Assembly: GCA_035529075.1 (NCBI GenBank)
Contig: DATKXK010000010.1
Coordinates: 1 to 64,000, forward strand
Length of the DNA: 64,000 nucleotides
DNA from: Acidobacteriota bacterium
Lineage (GTDB): Bacteria; Zixibacteria; MSB-5A5; GN15; FEB-12
Direction of reading: 5' to 3'
This document shows, piece by piece, positions 18,814 through 27,540 of the stretch (positions are counted from its first letter, which is position 1; each line of letters opens with the position of its first letter). The translations under genes and the position numbers were made by a program. The notes under the pieces were generated by a model. It had not been told where the DNA came from and did not search any database. It saw nothing but the letters and a program-made list of their open reading frames with translations.

Positions 18814-20610
18814 GTGACCGAGCATTACGTGATCGGTCTGGTTTTCATTGTCGTGTTCGGCATCGGGGCGCAGTGGCTGGCCTGGCGGCTGCATCTGCCG
18901 TCCATTCTACTGCTGCTCCTAGTCGGCCTTCTGGGAGGCCCGATCACCGGATTCCTCAAGCCTGACGAACTCTTCGGTGAGGTGCTCGTTCCCTTCGTGT
19001 CGGTCGCGGTGGCGGTTATTCTCTTTGAAGGTGGCCTGAGCCTGCGGCTCAGGGAACTGCGGCAGGTCGGGGGGCTGGTGCGGAATCTCATCACTATCGG
19101 CGTTCTGGTCACGTGGGGGCTTGGCGCTCTGGCCGCCCATCTTGTATTCGGCATGGGCGCGGCACCGGCCCTTCTGCTTGGCGCCATTCTGGTGGTCACC
19201 GGTCCCACGGTGATTATCCCGCTTCTCAGGCAGGTGCGCCCCGCTGGTCGCGTCGGCTCCGCGATCAAGTGGGAGGGAATAGTAAACGATCCGGTCGGTG
19301 CCATTCTCGCCGTTCTGACGTTCGAAGTCATTCTCCTTGGCGGCGCCCAGTCGGGCGCGTCGGTGGTCCTGGTCGGAGTGACCAAGGCCATTCTCGTGGG
19401 AGGCGGCATGGGTCTGGTGGGCGCAGCCGTGATGGTGCTCCTTCTCAAGAAGTATCTTATCCCGGATTTCCTTCACAGCCCGGTAGCTCTCATGATGGTT
19501 ATCCTGGGTTATGCCGCTGCCAACGCCCTGCAGACCGAATCGGGCCTGCTCGCCGTAACCGTGATGGGCATTGCGCTGGCCAGCCAGAGGTATGTGTCCA
19601 TCAAGCAGATACTGGAGTTCAAGGAAAACCTGAGGGTGATTCTGATTTCGGTACTGTTTATCATCCTGGCCGCCCGGCTGCCCGCCGGTGACGGCATCCT
19701 GACCGGGGCCGCCGGGTGGGTGTTTGTCCTCGTGCTGATTCTAATCGTTCGCCCCGCCGCCGTTCTTGCGGCCACGTTCAGGACGGCCCTGAAAAGATCT
19801 GAACGGTTTTTTCTGGCCTGGATGGCGCCCCGCGGGATTGTTGCGGCGGCGGTTTCCTCGGTCTTTGCCCTGCGTCTGGCAGAGCGTGACATTGCCGGAT
19901 ACGAGGCGCTGGTCCCGGTGACGTTTCAGGTCATCATCGGCACCGTTGCCGTATACGGCGTCAGCGCCTCCTTTGTGGCTCGTCGGCTCAAAGTGGCCAG
20001 GCCGAATCCCCAGGGAATCCTCATTGTCGGTGCCCACCTCTGGGCGCGCGCCATTGCCGAAACGCTGCAACGCGAGGGTCTTCAGGTCGTGCTGGTCGAC
20101 TCCAACTGGAGCAACGTATCGGCCGCACGCAGCACCGGGCTGGCGGCAACGTATGGCAATATCCTGTCAGAAGACCTGGCCTACGACTTGCCCCTGGACG
20201 GGATCGGCCGTCTGATCGCCGTCACGCCCAATGATGAAGTCAACTCGCTGGCCGCTTTGCACTTCCTGGATGTATTCGGAAGCTCCGAGGTGTACCAACT
20301 GCCGCCGGCCGTCGCGGCCGGAAAATCAAAACAGCAACGGGTCTCACCCGACCTGCGCGGACGCTACTTGTTCAGCCGGGACGCCACTTTCCAGAACCTC
20401 AACTCGCGGTTTCGATCCGGCACGGTGGTCAAGAGGAATACGATCACCGAGGAGTTCAACATCGATCAGCTTCGTTCGCGATACGGCCAGACGGCTTTGC
20501 CGCTGTTCGTGATCACCGAGTCAGGCGGTCTGAGGGTAAGCACAGCCGACAGCCCGCTGTCAGCCCGGCCCGGACAGGTCCTGATCAGCCTGGTGGAAGA
20601 ACGGGAATAG
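18814..20610 (+). CDS. CPA1-family cation:proton antiporter with TrkA-like C-terminal domain
   Basis: The 598-residue protein has about twelve hydrophobic segments over residues 1-395, including the ion-binding region GPTVIIPLLRQV followed by EGIVNDPVGA, where the ND pair is the expected transport site of NhaP-type antiporters. Residues from about 400 form a TrkA-N-like nucleotide-binding domain (GILIVGAHLWARAIAETL), and the last 80 look like TrkA-C. It probably exchanges Na+ or K+ for H+ across the inner membrane, gated by the cytosolic domain. The start is GTG at 18814 after GGGAGG. Confidence 0.9.
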   Translation: MTEHYVIGLVFIVVFGIGAQWLAWRLHLPSILLLLLVGLLGGPITGFLKPDELFGEVLVPFVSVAVAVILFEGGLSLRLRELRQVGGLVRNLITIGVLVTWGLGALAAHLVFGMGAAPALLLGAILVVTGPTVIIPLLRQVRPAGRVGSAIKWEGIVNDPVGAILAVLTFEVILLGGAQSGASVVLVGVTKAILVGGGMGLVGAAVMVLLLKKYLIPDFLHSPVALMMVILGYAAANALQTESGLLAVTVMGIALASQRYVSIKQILEFKENLRVILISVLFIILAARLPAGDGILTGAAGWVFVLVLILIVRPAAVLAATFRTALKRSERFFLAWMAPRGIVAAAVSSVFALRLAERDIAGYEALVPVTFQVIIGTVAVYGVSASFVARRLKVARPNPQGILIVGAHLWARAIAETLQREGLQVVLVDSNWSNVSAARSTGLAATYGNILSEDLAYDLPLDGIGRLIAVTPNDEVNSLAALHFLDVFGSSEVYQLPPAVAAGKSKQQRVSPDLRGRYLFSRDATFQNLNSRFRSGTVVKRNTITEEFNIDQLRSRYGQTALPLFVITESGGLRVSTADSPLSARPGQVLISLVEERE

Positions 20611-20636
20611 GGCGGCGGGAGAAGGAGTACTCAAGA

Positions 20637-21323
20637 TTGCTCAAGTCAGCGTCCGCCGAGTGTTCGACCCTGGTCCTGGTCCCGGCCTTCAACGCGGCCG
20701 CGCACCTTCCCGAACTGCTTGAGCGCCTTCGGCGATACCTCTGCAACGAGCATCTTCTGGTGATCAACGACGGTTCCACGGATGCCTCGCTTGACATCCT
20801 GCGCCGGTATGAGGTCAACTATATCTCCTTCCCGCAGAACCGCGGCAAGGGAGCGGCGCTTGCGGCCGGATTCAGCTATGCCCTGCAGAAAGGATATCGT
20901 TCCGTTCTGACGATCGATGCCGACCTGCAGCACCTGCCGGAGGAAATCCCTCGCTTTTTCGCGCGGGACGACGGCAGGACTATTGTCGTGGGCACCCGGA
21001 TCATATCCCCGGCCTCCATGCCTTTCGAGCGCTGGTTGACCAACTACCTGACGTCCCTGATTATCTCCATCTTTTCCACGCAGCGGGTCCGGGACAGCCA
21101 ATCCGGATTCCGGCTTATCCCGGCCACGGTACTGCGCGCTTTCAGGCTCTCCACCGCCGACTATGATCTGGAATCTGAACTGCTCTTCAAGGCCGGCGGC
21201 CTGGGCCTGGTCATGGATGAGGTCGCGATATCAACCGTGTACAGCGGCACGCGTTCCTACATTGATCCCGTCACCGATACGCTGCGGTTCATTCGACAGA
21301 TCTGGCGCCGCATCTGGATGTGA
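20637..21323 (+). CDS. Family 2 glycosyltransferase (dolichyl/polyprenyl-phosphate type)
   Basis: The 228-residue cytosolic enzyme has the GT-A fold: LVLVPAFNAAAHLPELL, the DDGSTD-like NDGSTDAS, and the metal-binding LTIDADLQHLPEEI. SQSGFRLI around residue 157 resembles the acceptor loop of DPM1-like enzymes. It probably loads a sugar onto polyprenyl phosphate. TTG at 20637 is the start because GGAG at 20624 is well spaced from it. It follows the antiporter by 26 bases and may be cotranscribed. Confidence 0.85.
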   Translation: MLKSASAECSTLVLVPAFNAAAHLPELLERLRRYLCNEHLLVINDGSTDASLDILRRYEVNYISFPQNRGKGAALAAGFSYALQKGYRSVLTIDADLQHLPEEIPRFFARDDGRTIVVGTRIISPASMPFERWLTNYLTSLIISIFSTQRVRDSQSGFRLIPATVLRAFRLSTADYDLESELLFKAGGLGLVMDEVAISTVYSGTRSYIDPVTDTLRFIRQIWRRIWM

Positions 21324-21370
21324 GCGGGTTGCGCTTGCTTTTCACTCCGCCGGCCGGTAAACTACCGCTT

Positions 21371-21838
21371 ATGAAACTGGCTGAATTCTTCTCCAATTAC
21401 TTTACCGTCCGCAAGGAACTGGTTGAGGCGGTGAAAGGATTGAGCCGGGAACAGCTTGACTGGTGCGCGCCCGGCCATCCGAACTCCATCGGGCACCTGC
21501 TTGCCCACGTTGCCGAGACCGAGTTCTGGTGGATTTCCATTGTGGCTGAAAAGAACGTGGCGCCGTCCCAGACCGATTTTCAACGGTTCGAAAACGACCT
21601 GACGGCGGATCGGATCTTCGCGTGGCTTGAGGAGCACTTTGCCGAAACCGGTTCGTTTCTCCGGAGAGAAGAGCTGGACGACTGGGACGGGGTTTTCTAC
21701 TCGTTCGAGATCGACGGCAAGGAAGAGAAGGTGTCAAAACGCTGGCTGGTCTGGCACGTCGTGGAGCATCAGGCCAGGCATCGGGGGCAGATCTTTATGC
21801 TCATGCGCATGCAGGGGTTGGACGTTCCCAATGTATGA
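21371..21838 (+). CDS. DinB-like (YfiT-type) four-helix metalloprotein
   Basis: This 155-residue protein has the DinB/YfiT pattern of three metal-binding histidines, one in GHLLAHVAETEFWW and two in WHVVEHQARHRGQI. Members are often thiol-dependent S-transferases or hydrolases, but the substrate cannot be read from the sequence. ATG at 21371 gives the usual short N-terminus (MKLAEFFSNYF); the frame is open further upstream. The end overlaps surE by eight bases. Confidence 0.85.
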   Translation: MKLAEFFSNYFTVRKELVEAVKGLSREQLDWCAPGHPNSIGHLLAHVAETEFWWISIVAEKNVAPSQTDFQRFENDLTADRIFAWLEEHFAETGSFLRREELDDWDGVFYSFEIDGKEEKVSKRWLVWHVVEHQARHRGQIFMLMRMQGLDVPNV

Positions 21839-22592
21839 CGGGAAGCTCATCCTGATCACGAACGATGACGGGTATTTCTCTGAGGGCATCAATGCCATGT
21901 TCCGGCAGCTTTCCCGGAAACACGACGTATGCATGGTTGCGCCGGACCGGGAGCAGTCGGCCAGTTCCCACTCGCTCACGCTGAACCGCCCGCTGCGCGT
22001 CCACAAAATCGACAAGCATCGATTTACGACGGATGGAACGCCCACGGACTGCGTGATGCTGGGCATTCACCTCATTTCCAAAAAGCGCCGGCCCGACATG
22101 ATTATATCGGGAATCAACCACGGTGGCAATATGGGCGATGACATCACCTATTCCGGGACGGTGGCTGCCGCCATCGAGGGAGCCATCCTGCGGATTCCGT
22201 CGATGGCCGTATCCATGGCCGATTATAAGCCGGGCACGCCCATGCTGCGCGCGGCCCGGTTCGTGTCCAGGCTGCTCGACAGGTACGACGATCTTGCGCT
22301 CGCACCGTCGACCTTTCTCAATATCAACCTCCCGCTCGATCACGGCCGCCCCTATCGTGATTTCGAGTTCACCAGCCAGGGATTTCGCATGTACAAGGAT
22401 ATCGTGGTCCGCAAGACCGACCCCCGCGGTACGCCGTATTTCTGGATCGGCGGGCGACCCCGATGGAAAACCACCCGGGGCACGGATTTCGCCGCCGTGA
22501 CAAAAGGGAAGGTATCTATCACGCCCATGACGCTGGCTTTTACGGACACGGAGTCTCTGGCGCGGCTCGGACAGACGAAACTCCGGATGTGA
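21831..22592 (+). CDS. surE: 5'/3'-nucleotidase SurE
   Basis: The 253-residue cytosolic phosphatase removes phosphate from nucleoside monophosphates. The N-terminal ILITNDDGYFSEGI carries the metal-binding Asp pair, PDREQSASSHSLT follows, and SGINHGGNMGDDITYSGTVAAA carries the metal-ligating Asn. ATG at 21831 overlaps the end of the DinB-like gene, so they are likely coupled. The C-terminus is normal for the family. Confidence 0.95.
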   Translation: MYDGKLILITNDDGYFSEGINAMFRQLSRKHDVCMVAPDREQSASSHSLTLNRPLRVHKIDKHRFTTDGTPTDCVMLGIHLISKKRRPDMIISGINHGGNMGDDITYSGTVAAAIEGAILRIPSMAVSMADYKPGTPMLRAARFVSRLLDRYDDLALAPSTFLNINLPLDHGRPYRDFEFTSQGFRMYKDIVVRKTDPRGTPYFWIGGRPRWKTTRGTDFAAVTKGKVSITPMTLAFTDTESLARLGQTKLRM

Positions 22593-22652
22593 AGGCGGGA
22601 TTGAGCGGCGATTCCCGAGGAGAATTCCCCCGGCGCCGTGCCGATAAACCTA

Positions 22653-22680
22653 TTGACAACCTGTTGGAATCGCATATTTT
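22653..22680 (+). promoter_or_regulatory. Promoter of tRNA-Pro(CGG)
   Basis: A perfect TTGACA is followed after 16 bases by TATTTT, and the tRNA starts 15 bases later. The spacing and -35 match make this a likely sigma-70 promoter. Confidence 0.55.
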
Positions 22681-22694
22681 ACTGCGTGTAAGAT

Positions 22695-22768
22695 CGGGGC
22701 GTGGCGCAGGTTGGTAGCGCGCTTGGTTCGGGACTAAGAGGTCGCTGGTTCAAATCCAGTCGCCCCGA
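22695..22768 (+). tRNA. tRNA-Pro (anticodon CGG)
   Basis: The acceptor stem is CGGGGCG/CGCCCCG; the anticodon stem CTTGG/CTAAG holds loop TTCGGGA, giving anticodon CGG with G37; the T-loop is TTCAAAT. C1-G72 and A73 agree with Pro identity. The CCA end is not encoded. It lies about 4 kb from tRNA-Pro(GGG). Confidence 0.94.
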
Positions 22769-22848
22769 TTTTCATGTACTAATGTATCTTCGTAAACTGA
22801 TTCCCAAGCTGATGCTTGACTTCAACCAACGGTAGCCAGGGGTTGTGT

Positions 22849-23322
22849 ATGCCTGCAGAAAGAAAGCCCGTCATTGCCGTCATCGGAGCCAGCAAGTGTT
22901 CCAAGAAGCTCCGTGATATGGCAGCACTGGTCGGCCGCTACGTCGCCGAAAACGGGGGGGTGATCGTCTGTGGCGGAATGGGAGGTATTATGGAGGGAGC
23001 CGCCCGAGGGGCCAAAGAGGCCGGCGGCGTCACCATCGGTATCCTCCCGACAGACAACAAGGCCGACGCCAATGAGTTCATCGAGTACATCATTCCCACC
23101 GGGTTCGGTGATGCGAGAAACATCATGGTCGTCCGATCGGCCGATGCTGTGGTTGCCTTTCCCGGCAAGTACGGCACGCTTTCCGAAATGGCCTTTGCGC
23201 TGCTGGCGGGCAAACCCGTGATATCCGTGTCTGCCTGGAAACTCGGCGACGAGATCACGCACGTGGAAGACCCTATCGATGCCGCCGAGCTGGCGATGAA
23301 GTTGGCTCGCGGCTCCCAATGA
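22849..23322 (+). CDS. LOG-like Rossmann-fold protein (TIGR00725 type)
   Basis: The 157-residue protein has the GGxxGxMEGAARGAKEAGG nucleotide-binding block and PGKYGTLSEMAFAL, the PGGxGTxxE-like motif of the LOG/lysine-decarboxylase-like superfamily. TIGR00725 proteins have no firmly established reaction; cytokinin-type phosphoribohydrolase activity belongs to other branches. ATG at 22849 is chosen from conservation. The stop overlaps the acyP start (ATGA). Confidence 0.85.
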   Translation: MPAERKPVIAVIGASKCSKKLRDMAALVGRYVAENGGVIVCGGMGGIMEGAARGAKEAGGVTIGILPTDNKADANEFIEYIIPTGFGDARNIMVVRSADAVVAFPGKYGTLSEMAFALLAGKPVISVSAWKLGDEITHVEDPIDAAELAMKLARGSQ

Positions 23323-23597
23323 CGGCCGTCGGCGCTCATCTGCGGATAACCGGTGTCGTGCAGGGCGTCGGCTTTCGTTACACGTGCTATCGCCAGGCCA
23401 GGAACCTCAAACTCGTCGGATGGGTCAGGAACCGCCCTGACGGCTCGGTGGAGGTGCTGATCGAGGGTGACCGCTCGGCGGTCGAGTCCCTGATCAGCGA
23501 ACTGAAAGTGGGGCCGTTCAGCGCCGTCGTCAGGGGAATGGACGTCTCCTGGCTGGAGGTCTCCGGCAAATACCCATCTTTTGACATCATGGGCTGA
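23319..23597 (+). CDS. acyP: Acylphosphatase
   Basis: This 92-residue enzyme hydrolyses acyl phosphates. The catalytic Arg lies in GVVQGVGFRYTCYRQA and the catalytic Asn in GWVRNRPDGSVEVLIEG. Length and fold elements are normal. It overlaps the upstream gene by four bases and ends three bases before apt. Confidence 0.95.
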   Translation: MTAVGAHLRITGVVQGVGFRYTCYRQARNLKLVGWVRNRPDGSVEVLIEGDRSAVESLISELKVGPFSAVVRGMDVSWLEVSGKYPSFDIMG

Positions 23598-23600
23598 TAC

Positions 23601-24125
23601 ATGGAAGAATTGAAGAAATACATCCGAAGCGTGCCGGATTTCCCCAAACCGGGCATCAACTTCTATGACATTACCAGCCTGCTTCAGGATCCGCACGGGT
23701 TTGACCTCGCGGTCTCGGCCATGGAGAAGTACGTTCGTGCCAGGAAGGCGGACAAGATCGTGGCCGTCGAGGCGCGCGGGTTCGTCTTCGGCGCCGTCCT
23801 GGCCGACCGTCTGCACCTGCCCCTTGTTCCGGCCCGCAAGCCCGGCAAGCTGCCGTACCGGACCGTGTCCCAGGAGTATTCCCTGGAATACGGTACCGGC
23901 ATGGTTGAGATTCACGGTGACGCGGTCAGCAAGGGGGAGAGGGTGGTGGTGGTGGATGACCTGATCGCGACCGGCGGCACGCTGGCAGCGGTCTGCAAAC
24001 TCGTCGAACGTCTGGGCGGCAAAGTGGTCGGTATCTCCAGTGTGATCGGCCTGACCTTTCTGCCGTTCGAGGCCCCCCTGGCCGGCTACGACGTCAACTA
24101 CCTGATCTCGTACGATTCTGAATAG
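23601..24125 (+). CDS. apt: Adenine phosphoribosyltransferase
   Basis: The 174-residue enzyme makes AMP from adenine and PRPP. It has the family opening (YIRSVPDFPKPGINFYDITSLL), EARGFVFGAVLA, and the PRPP-binding loop VVVVDDLIATGGTLAA. It ends the run LOG-like gene, acyP, apt, whose junctions are so tight that cotranscription is very likely. Confidence 0.97.
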   Translation: MEELKKYIRSVPDFPKPGINFYDITSLLQDPHGFDLAVSAMEKYVRARKADKIVAVEARGFVFGAVLADRLHLPLVPARKPGKLPYRTVSQEYSLEYGTGMVEIHGDAVSKGERVVVVDDLIATGGTLAAVCKLVERLGGKVVGISSVIGLTFLPFEAPLAGYDVNYLISYDSE

Positions 24126-24132
24126 CTCCCCC

Positions 24133-24161
24133 TTGCGGCTGGTTCCCCCGCATAGTAGATT
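24133..24161 (+). promoter_or_regulatory. Possible promoter of tRNA-Arg(CCT)
   Basis: TTGCGG and TAGATT are spaced by 17 bases, just after apt and about 68 bases before the tRNA. A weak, inspection-only call. Confidence 0.3.
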
Positions 24162-24229
24162 GGGGCACCGGGCTGGCTGGATATTCATTTGCTCAGCGCA
24201 CCGGGGACGGCGTCACGATACGAGTGTGA

Positions 24230-24303
24230 GCCCCCGTAGCTCAGTAGGATAGAGCACTGGTTTCCTAAACCGGGTGTCGCAGGTTCGAATCCTGCCGGGG
24301 GTA
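24230..24303 (+). tRNA. tRNA-Arg (anticodon CCT)
   Basis: The acceptor stem is GCCCCCG/CGGGGGT with a G-T first pair; the D-arm is GCTCAGTAGGATAGAGC; the anticodon stem CTGGT/ACCGG encloses TTCCTAA, giving CCT; the T-loop is TTCGAAT. A73 follows and CCA is not encoded. tRNA-Arg(CCT) is a frequent integration site for mobile DNA. Confidence 0.95.
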
Positions 24304-24397
24304 GAATTAACATTGACCGCGATTGGCCAACCGGTCAACGGAAGAATGGGCGAGTGATAAGGGGGCGCGTTACCGCCACAAGTGGGGGTGTGTCTCT

Positions 24398-24973
24398 ATG
24401 CGGGACGGGGTCCAGAAAGACGAAATGGAAAGGGCGGTTTGCGATTCCTTTCTCGGCTATTATAACGAGAAGCTCGGCCTCGATTTCAGAGTCAGCGAGC
24501 ACCAGGACAAGCCTGACTTCCTGGTTCACTGCAACCGAACAGACGTAACACGGGGCCTTGAAATCACAATTGCGATGTTTCAGGACAGCGATTCATTAGC
24601 AGCGCGCCAATTGTTTGGACGATTGAATACCGTGATGCCTGATGGTGTGGCCGCTTCGGGAGACCGCAAACGTGCTGGTCCCTACATGGCTAAAACCGCC
24701 GACCTGACGAAGCACAATACCGGAGTACTGGCGCAGTTGGTAACCGAGCGCATCAGGGACAAGTGCGATAAGACTCAGGGGTATGACAGAACCCTGCCCC
24801 TTATCCTGGTCGTTGCGATTGGCGATAAGGTGCGCGGGCTAACGTCTATGCGTCGGTTGGTTGCTCCCGAAGTCCATGTGCCCAGACCGAATCCCTTTCG
24901 GCAGATATGGCTCTCGGTGTACTGCAGCCTTCGGGATGACAACGGGATTCTGTCACTCTACAGACAGGTGTAA
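24398..24973 (+). CDS. Unrecognised protein beside tRNA-Arg, possible nuclease-like fold
   Basis: The 191-residue product has no signal peptide or membrane segment. A stretch near residues 39-57 (KPDFLV then GLEIT) resembles the core of PD-(D/E)xK nucleases, with Thr where the Lys is expected, so a nuclease-like fold is only a suggestion. The frame is open back to a TTG at 24323; ATG at 24398 is chosen, with GGGGGTG upstream. It lies alone, 95 bases after tRNA-Arg, which fits a small acquired insertion. I do not recognise the family. Confidence 0.6.
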   Translation: MRDGVQKDEMERAVCDSFLGYYNEKLGLDFRVSEHQDKPDFLVHCNRTDVTRGLEITIAMFQDSDSLAARQLFGRLNTVMPDGVAASGDRKRAGPYMAKTADLTKHNTGVLAQLVTERIRDKCDKTQGYDRTLPLILVVAIGDKVRGLTSMRRLVAPEVHVPRPNPFRQIWLSVYCSLRDDNGILSLYRQV

Positions 24974-25178
24974 GAGCCATAGGTCGCAGATTTGATACCC
25001 TGAGCTTCAACTGGCAGGTCTGTTCACCACCCGAATGGTGCTATACTGTGTCGTGCCCCTTGACGATTGCGCCTCTTCTGCGGCAGTTCACTCACCGGCC
25101 TGCGCGAGCCGCTGCCGGCCGGCCTCTCAACCTCTTGAAATCCGGCCAGTTAGGGCAGAGGAAAAACACCAAAAGGGA
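24974..25178. other. Intergenic stretch without a recognised feature
   Basis: The 310 bases between the unrecognised gene and the next one hold a promoter at their right end (25179-25207). In the first 205 bases I see no gene, no strong terminator and no copy of the tRNA-Arg 3-prime end. Confidence 0.5.
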
Positions 25179-25207
25179 TTGACAGCCGGGTTGTGCTTGT
25201 ATATATT
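25179..25207 (+). promoter_or_regulatory. Strong sigma-70 promoter of the OMPP1-like gene
   Basis: A perfect TTGACA is followed by a 17-base spacer and TATATT. Transcription would start near 25214 and give a leader of about 70 bases before the ATG at 25285. Confidence 0.75.
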
Positions 25208-25284
25208 CTTTGCCTATTCTGACGGGTAACCCGTCTATATGTAGAAGAACATAAGTGCGTTGGTATGGTTAAGGAGTCGTCTCG

Positions 25285-26712
25285 ATGAAAAGGTTGGTGG
25301 TTTCGGTTCTCGCGTTGCTTCTGGTTCTTGGCACGACCGGCTCGGCTCAAGAAGACAACCCCAGGGCAGAGTTCCTGAGGATATTTCCGCTTTCATTCCC
25401 CAGTGTGCTGGATCTGGCTGGCGGCGGGGCTCGTGCTCACGGTATGGGGAAAGCGTTTCTCGGGATCTCCGATGACATCTCGGCCGTGACGTGGAATCCT
25501 GCGGGTCTGTACGGTCAGGAGAAGGAGGGCCCGTCACTGGGGCTGGATTATAGTACGTTTACCCCAAAAGCGGAGTATAGTGTCTTCGACCAGAGTTCCT
25601 ACAGGGATGCTGCTTTCAAAAACCTGGGCATGCTCAGTTTTCTCGCCCCGTTGCGCATAAAAGGCCACCCGTTTGTCGGCGGGGCCAGCTATACTCGGGC
25701 CGGTGACGAGTACATGAGTACTGAGGTAACGTTTGTCAATCCGGATTACTACTACGTTGACCGGCAGGGTCTGCTTCAGCCGGGCCTGGACCAGCAAAGC
25801 GCTGTTAACGATTACCGTTCCAGTCCGGACATGGTCAACATCGGCTTCGGTACGCGGCTTGCGAACACGTTGTCCTTCGGTGTTGCCGCAAATGTGTACA
25901 CCGGTGAGAGCGCCGCGCGTCAGCACGTAATCCTCATTCAGGACGGGGTGGAACCCTCCTTCTTACAGCCGGTACGCGTGACGGAAGACCTTCTGGTTCT
26001 TGATACGGGCAAGTTCTCCGGTGTCAATTTCACTATCGGCCTGAAATATAGTGGTGAGAAAATATCTGCAGGCCTTGTGGTCAGGACGCCGTTCTCTCTC
26101 CAGGTGAAGACGAATCGGACGGTGTTTACAACGCTTCTCTTTAACGGCGATCCGAGGTTTGAGGGCACCAATGAAATCCACTTCGACAACATTGTTGCCA
26201 AGATGAAAATGCCGGTACAGTTCGGCGGCGGAGTTGCGTACCGGCCGATCGAGGGTCTGGTGGTGGCCACTGATGTCGAGTACCGGGGGTTCAGCGGAAA
26301 GATGATCGAGATAAGGGATTCTCTGCGGATCATCCCTGGGGAGAAGGACCAGGAGTTCTACTCCGAAATCGACCCGATGTGGCGAAATGTCCTGCTTGTC
26401 CGGGTCGGTGCCGAGTACCTTTGGAATACTGGCTCAAAGCTGTTTCCGGTCGTGCCTATCCGCGCCGGTTATGGACACGTGCAGATCCCTGATCCGGAGT
26501 TGGACATGTTTTTCGAGATCTCGACGGCTTCTCAAGGCAACTTCTCCGCCGGGTCGGGAATCCACTGGGGGCAGATCCATCTGGACGCCGCCTATACATA
26601 TACCGCGCTTGACCGACATTACTGGTATTACGTAGACGTGCAGGCGATACCGTTTGAATTGAGTAACAGAAGTCATTCCTTTAACTTCACGTTTACCGGA
26701 TTCTTCGATTAG
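25285..26712 (+). CDS. OMPP1/FadL-like outer-membrane beta-barrel protein
   Basis: The 475-residue precursor has a signal peptide (about 1-22, ending GSAQ). The mature N-terminus carries GGARAHGMGKAFLGISDDISAVTWNPAGL, the signature shared by FadL/OMPP1 and PorV-like barrels. The rest alternates short polar turns and amphipathic strands and ends in an aromatic-rich FTFTGFFD, fitting a barrel end. A role in uptake of hydrophobic substrates is known for FadL but cannot be assigned here. It has its own strong promoter. Confidence 0.82.
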   Translation: MKRLVVSVLALLLVLGTTGSAQEDNPRAEFLRIFPLSFPSVLDLAGGGARAHGMGKAFLGISDDISAVTWNPAGLYGQEKEGPSLGLDYSTFTPKAEYSVFDQSSYRDAAFKNLGMLSFLAPLRIKGHPFVGGASYTRAGDEYMSTEVTFVNPDYYYVDRQGLLQPGLDQQSAVNDYRSSPDMVNIGFGTRLANTLSFGVAANVYTGESAARQHVILIQDGVEPSFLQPVRVTEDLLVLDTGKFSGVNFTIGLKYSGEKISAGLVVRTPFSLQVKTNRTVFTTLLFNGDPRFEGTNEIHFDNIVAKMKMPVQFGGGVAYRPIEGLVVATDVEYRGFSGKMIEIRDSLRIIPGEKDQEFYSEIDPMWRNVLLVRVGAEYLWNTGSKLFPVVPIRAGYGHVQIPDPELDMFFEISTASQGNFSAGSGIHWGQIHLDAAYTYTALDRHYWYYVDVQAIPFELSNRSHSFNFTFTGFFD

Positions 26713-26748
26713 GACGGGAGAACACGGAGAGTTCAATCGATTTCCACG

Positions 26749-26771
26749 GGCCGGCATTGCCTATGCCGGCC
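26749..26771. terminator. Hairpin between the barrel gene and the TPR gene
   Basis: GGCCGGCAT and ATGCCGGCC form a perfect nine-base stem with a five-base loop, 37 bases after the barrel gene. Only TTGTG follows in place of a T-run, so termination may be weak or the element may stabilise mRNA. Confidence 0.45.
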
Positions 26772-26839
26772 TTGTGCCTAAGTTGACGACAAATCGTACC
26801 GATACAGAAGTGGGAAGTTAGGTTGCCCGGGAGAGGCGA

Positions 26840-27526
26840 ATGCGCGGCAGAATAAAGATCACCAAGCGGCAGATCAAGGAAGACAAGTTCACGACCTTCA
26901 TGCTGACGGCCAAGGATCGAATTGTCGAAAGCTGGCAGTTTGTGGTCATCGGCGTCGTCGCCGTGGTGCTGGTGGCCGCGGCTGCATCGTATTACGCCAG
27001 TTCGCAGCGAGCGAAGACCGAGGATGCGGCCGTTCGCTTCGCCCGTGCGCTGCTTGACTACCGCAACGGGGATCACCAGATCGCCATCCTCGGACTCAAT
27101 CAGATCATAGAAGAGTACAGTTCCGACGACGCGGCCGAGGAGGCGACATATCTGCTGGGGAAGATGAACCTGGTCAATCGCAACTATCCCGAGGCCGTGC
27201 GATACTTCGAGATGTACCTGTCCACCTACGAGGGCAATCTCCTCAACCGGGCGGCGTCCATGGCCGGCATCGCCACGTGCCTGGAGAACCAGGGTGAGTA
27301 TCTGCAGGCTGCCGGGAGATTTGTGGAAGCGGCCAACGAGCACCCTGGCGGGCCCCTGGAAGGTGATTACGAACTCGCCGCCATGCGCAACTACCTCGAG
27401 GTCGGCGACACGACCAGTGCCAGAGAGCGGCTGGGCGTTATCGAAGAAAAATACAGCGGTACTGACTGGTCCATCCGCGGCTTGCGTCTGTTTTACGAAA
27501 AGGGACAGACGCAGTCCGGAACGTAG
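26840..27526 (+). CDS. Membrane-anchored TPR protein (YfgM-like layout)
   Basis: The 228-residue protein has a cytosolic basic N-terminus, one transmembrane helix at about residues 33-54 (FVVIGVVAVVLVAAAASYYA) and a periplasmic part with tetratricopeptide-like helices (for example EEATYLLGKMNLVNRNYPEAVRYFEMYL). The layout matches YfgM, which works near the Sec translocon and chaperones, but sequence identity cannot be judged by eye. It lies 14 bases before the GH57 gene and is probably cotranscribed with it. Confidence 0.75.
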   Translation: MRGRIKITKRQIKEDKFTTFMLTAKDRIVESWQFVVIGVVAVVLVAAAASYYASSQRAKTEDAAVRFARALLDYRNGDHQIAILGLNQIIEEYSSDDAAEEATYLLGKMNLVNRNYPEAVRYFEMYLSTYEGNLLNRAASMAGIATCLENQGEYLQAAGRFVEAANEHPGGPLEGDYELAAMRNYLEVGDTTSARERLGVIEEKYSGTDWSIRGLRLFYEKGQTQSGT

Positions 27527-27540
27527 CGTATGACGTTACC

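Noticed and set aside
22938..24188. A 416-codon minus-strand open frame across the LOG-like, acyP and apt genes
   Set aside because: Three well-identified plus-strand genes explain the region, and the antisense product has no recognisable domain.
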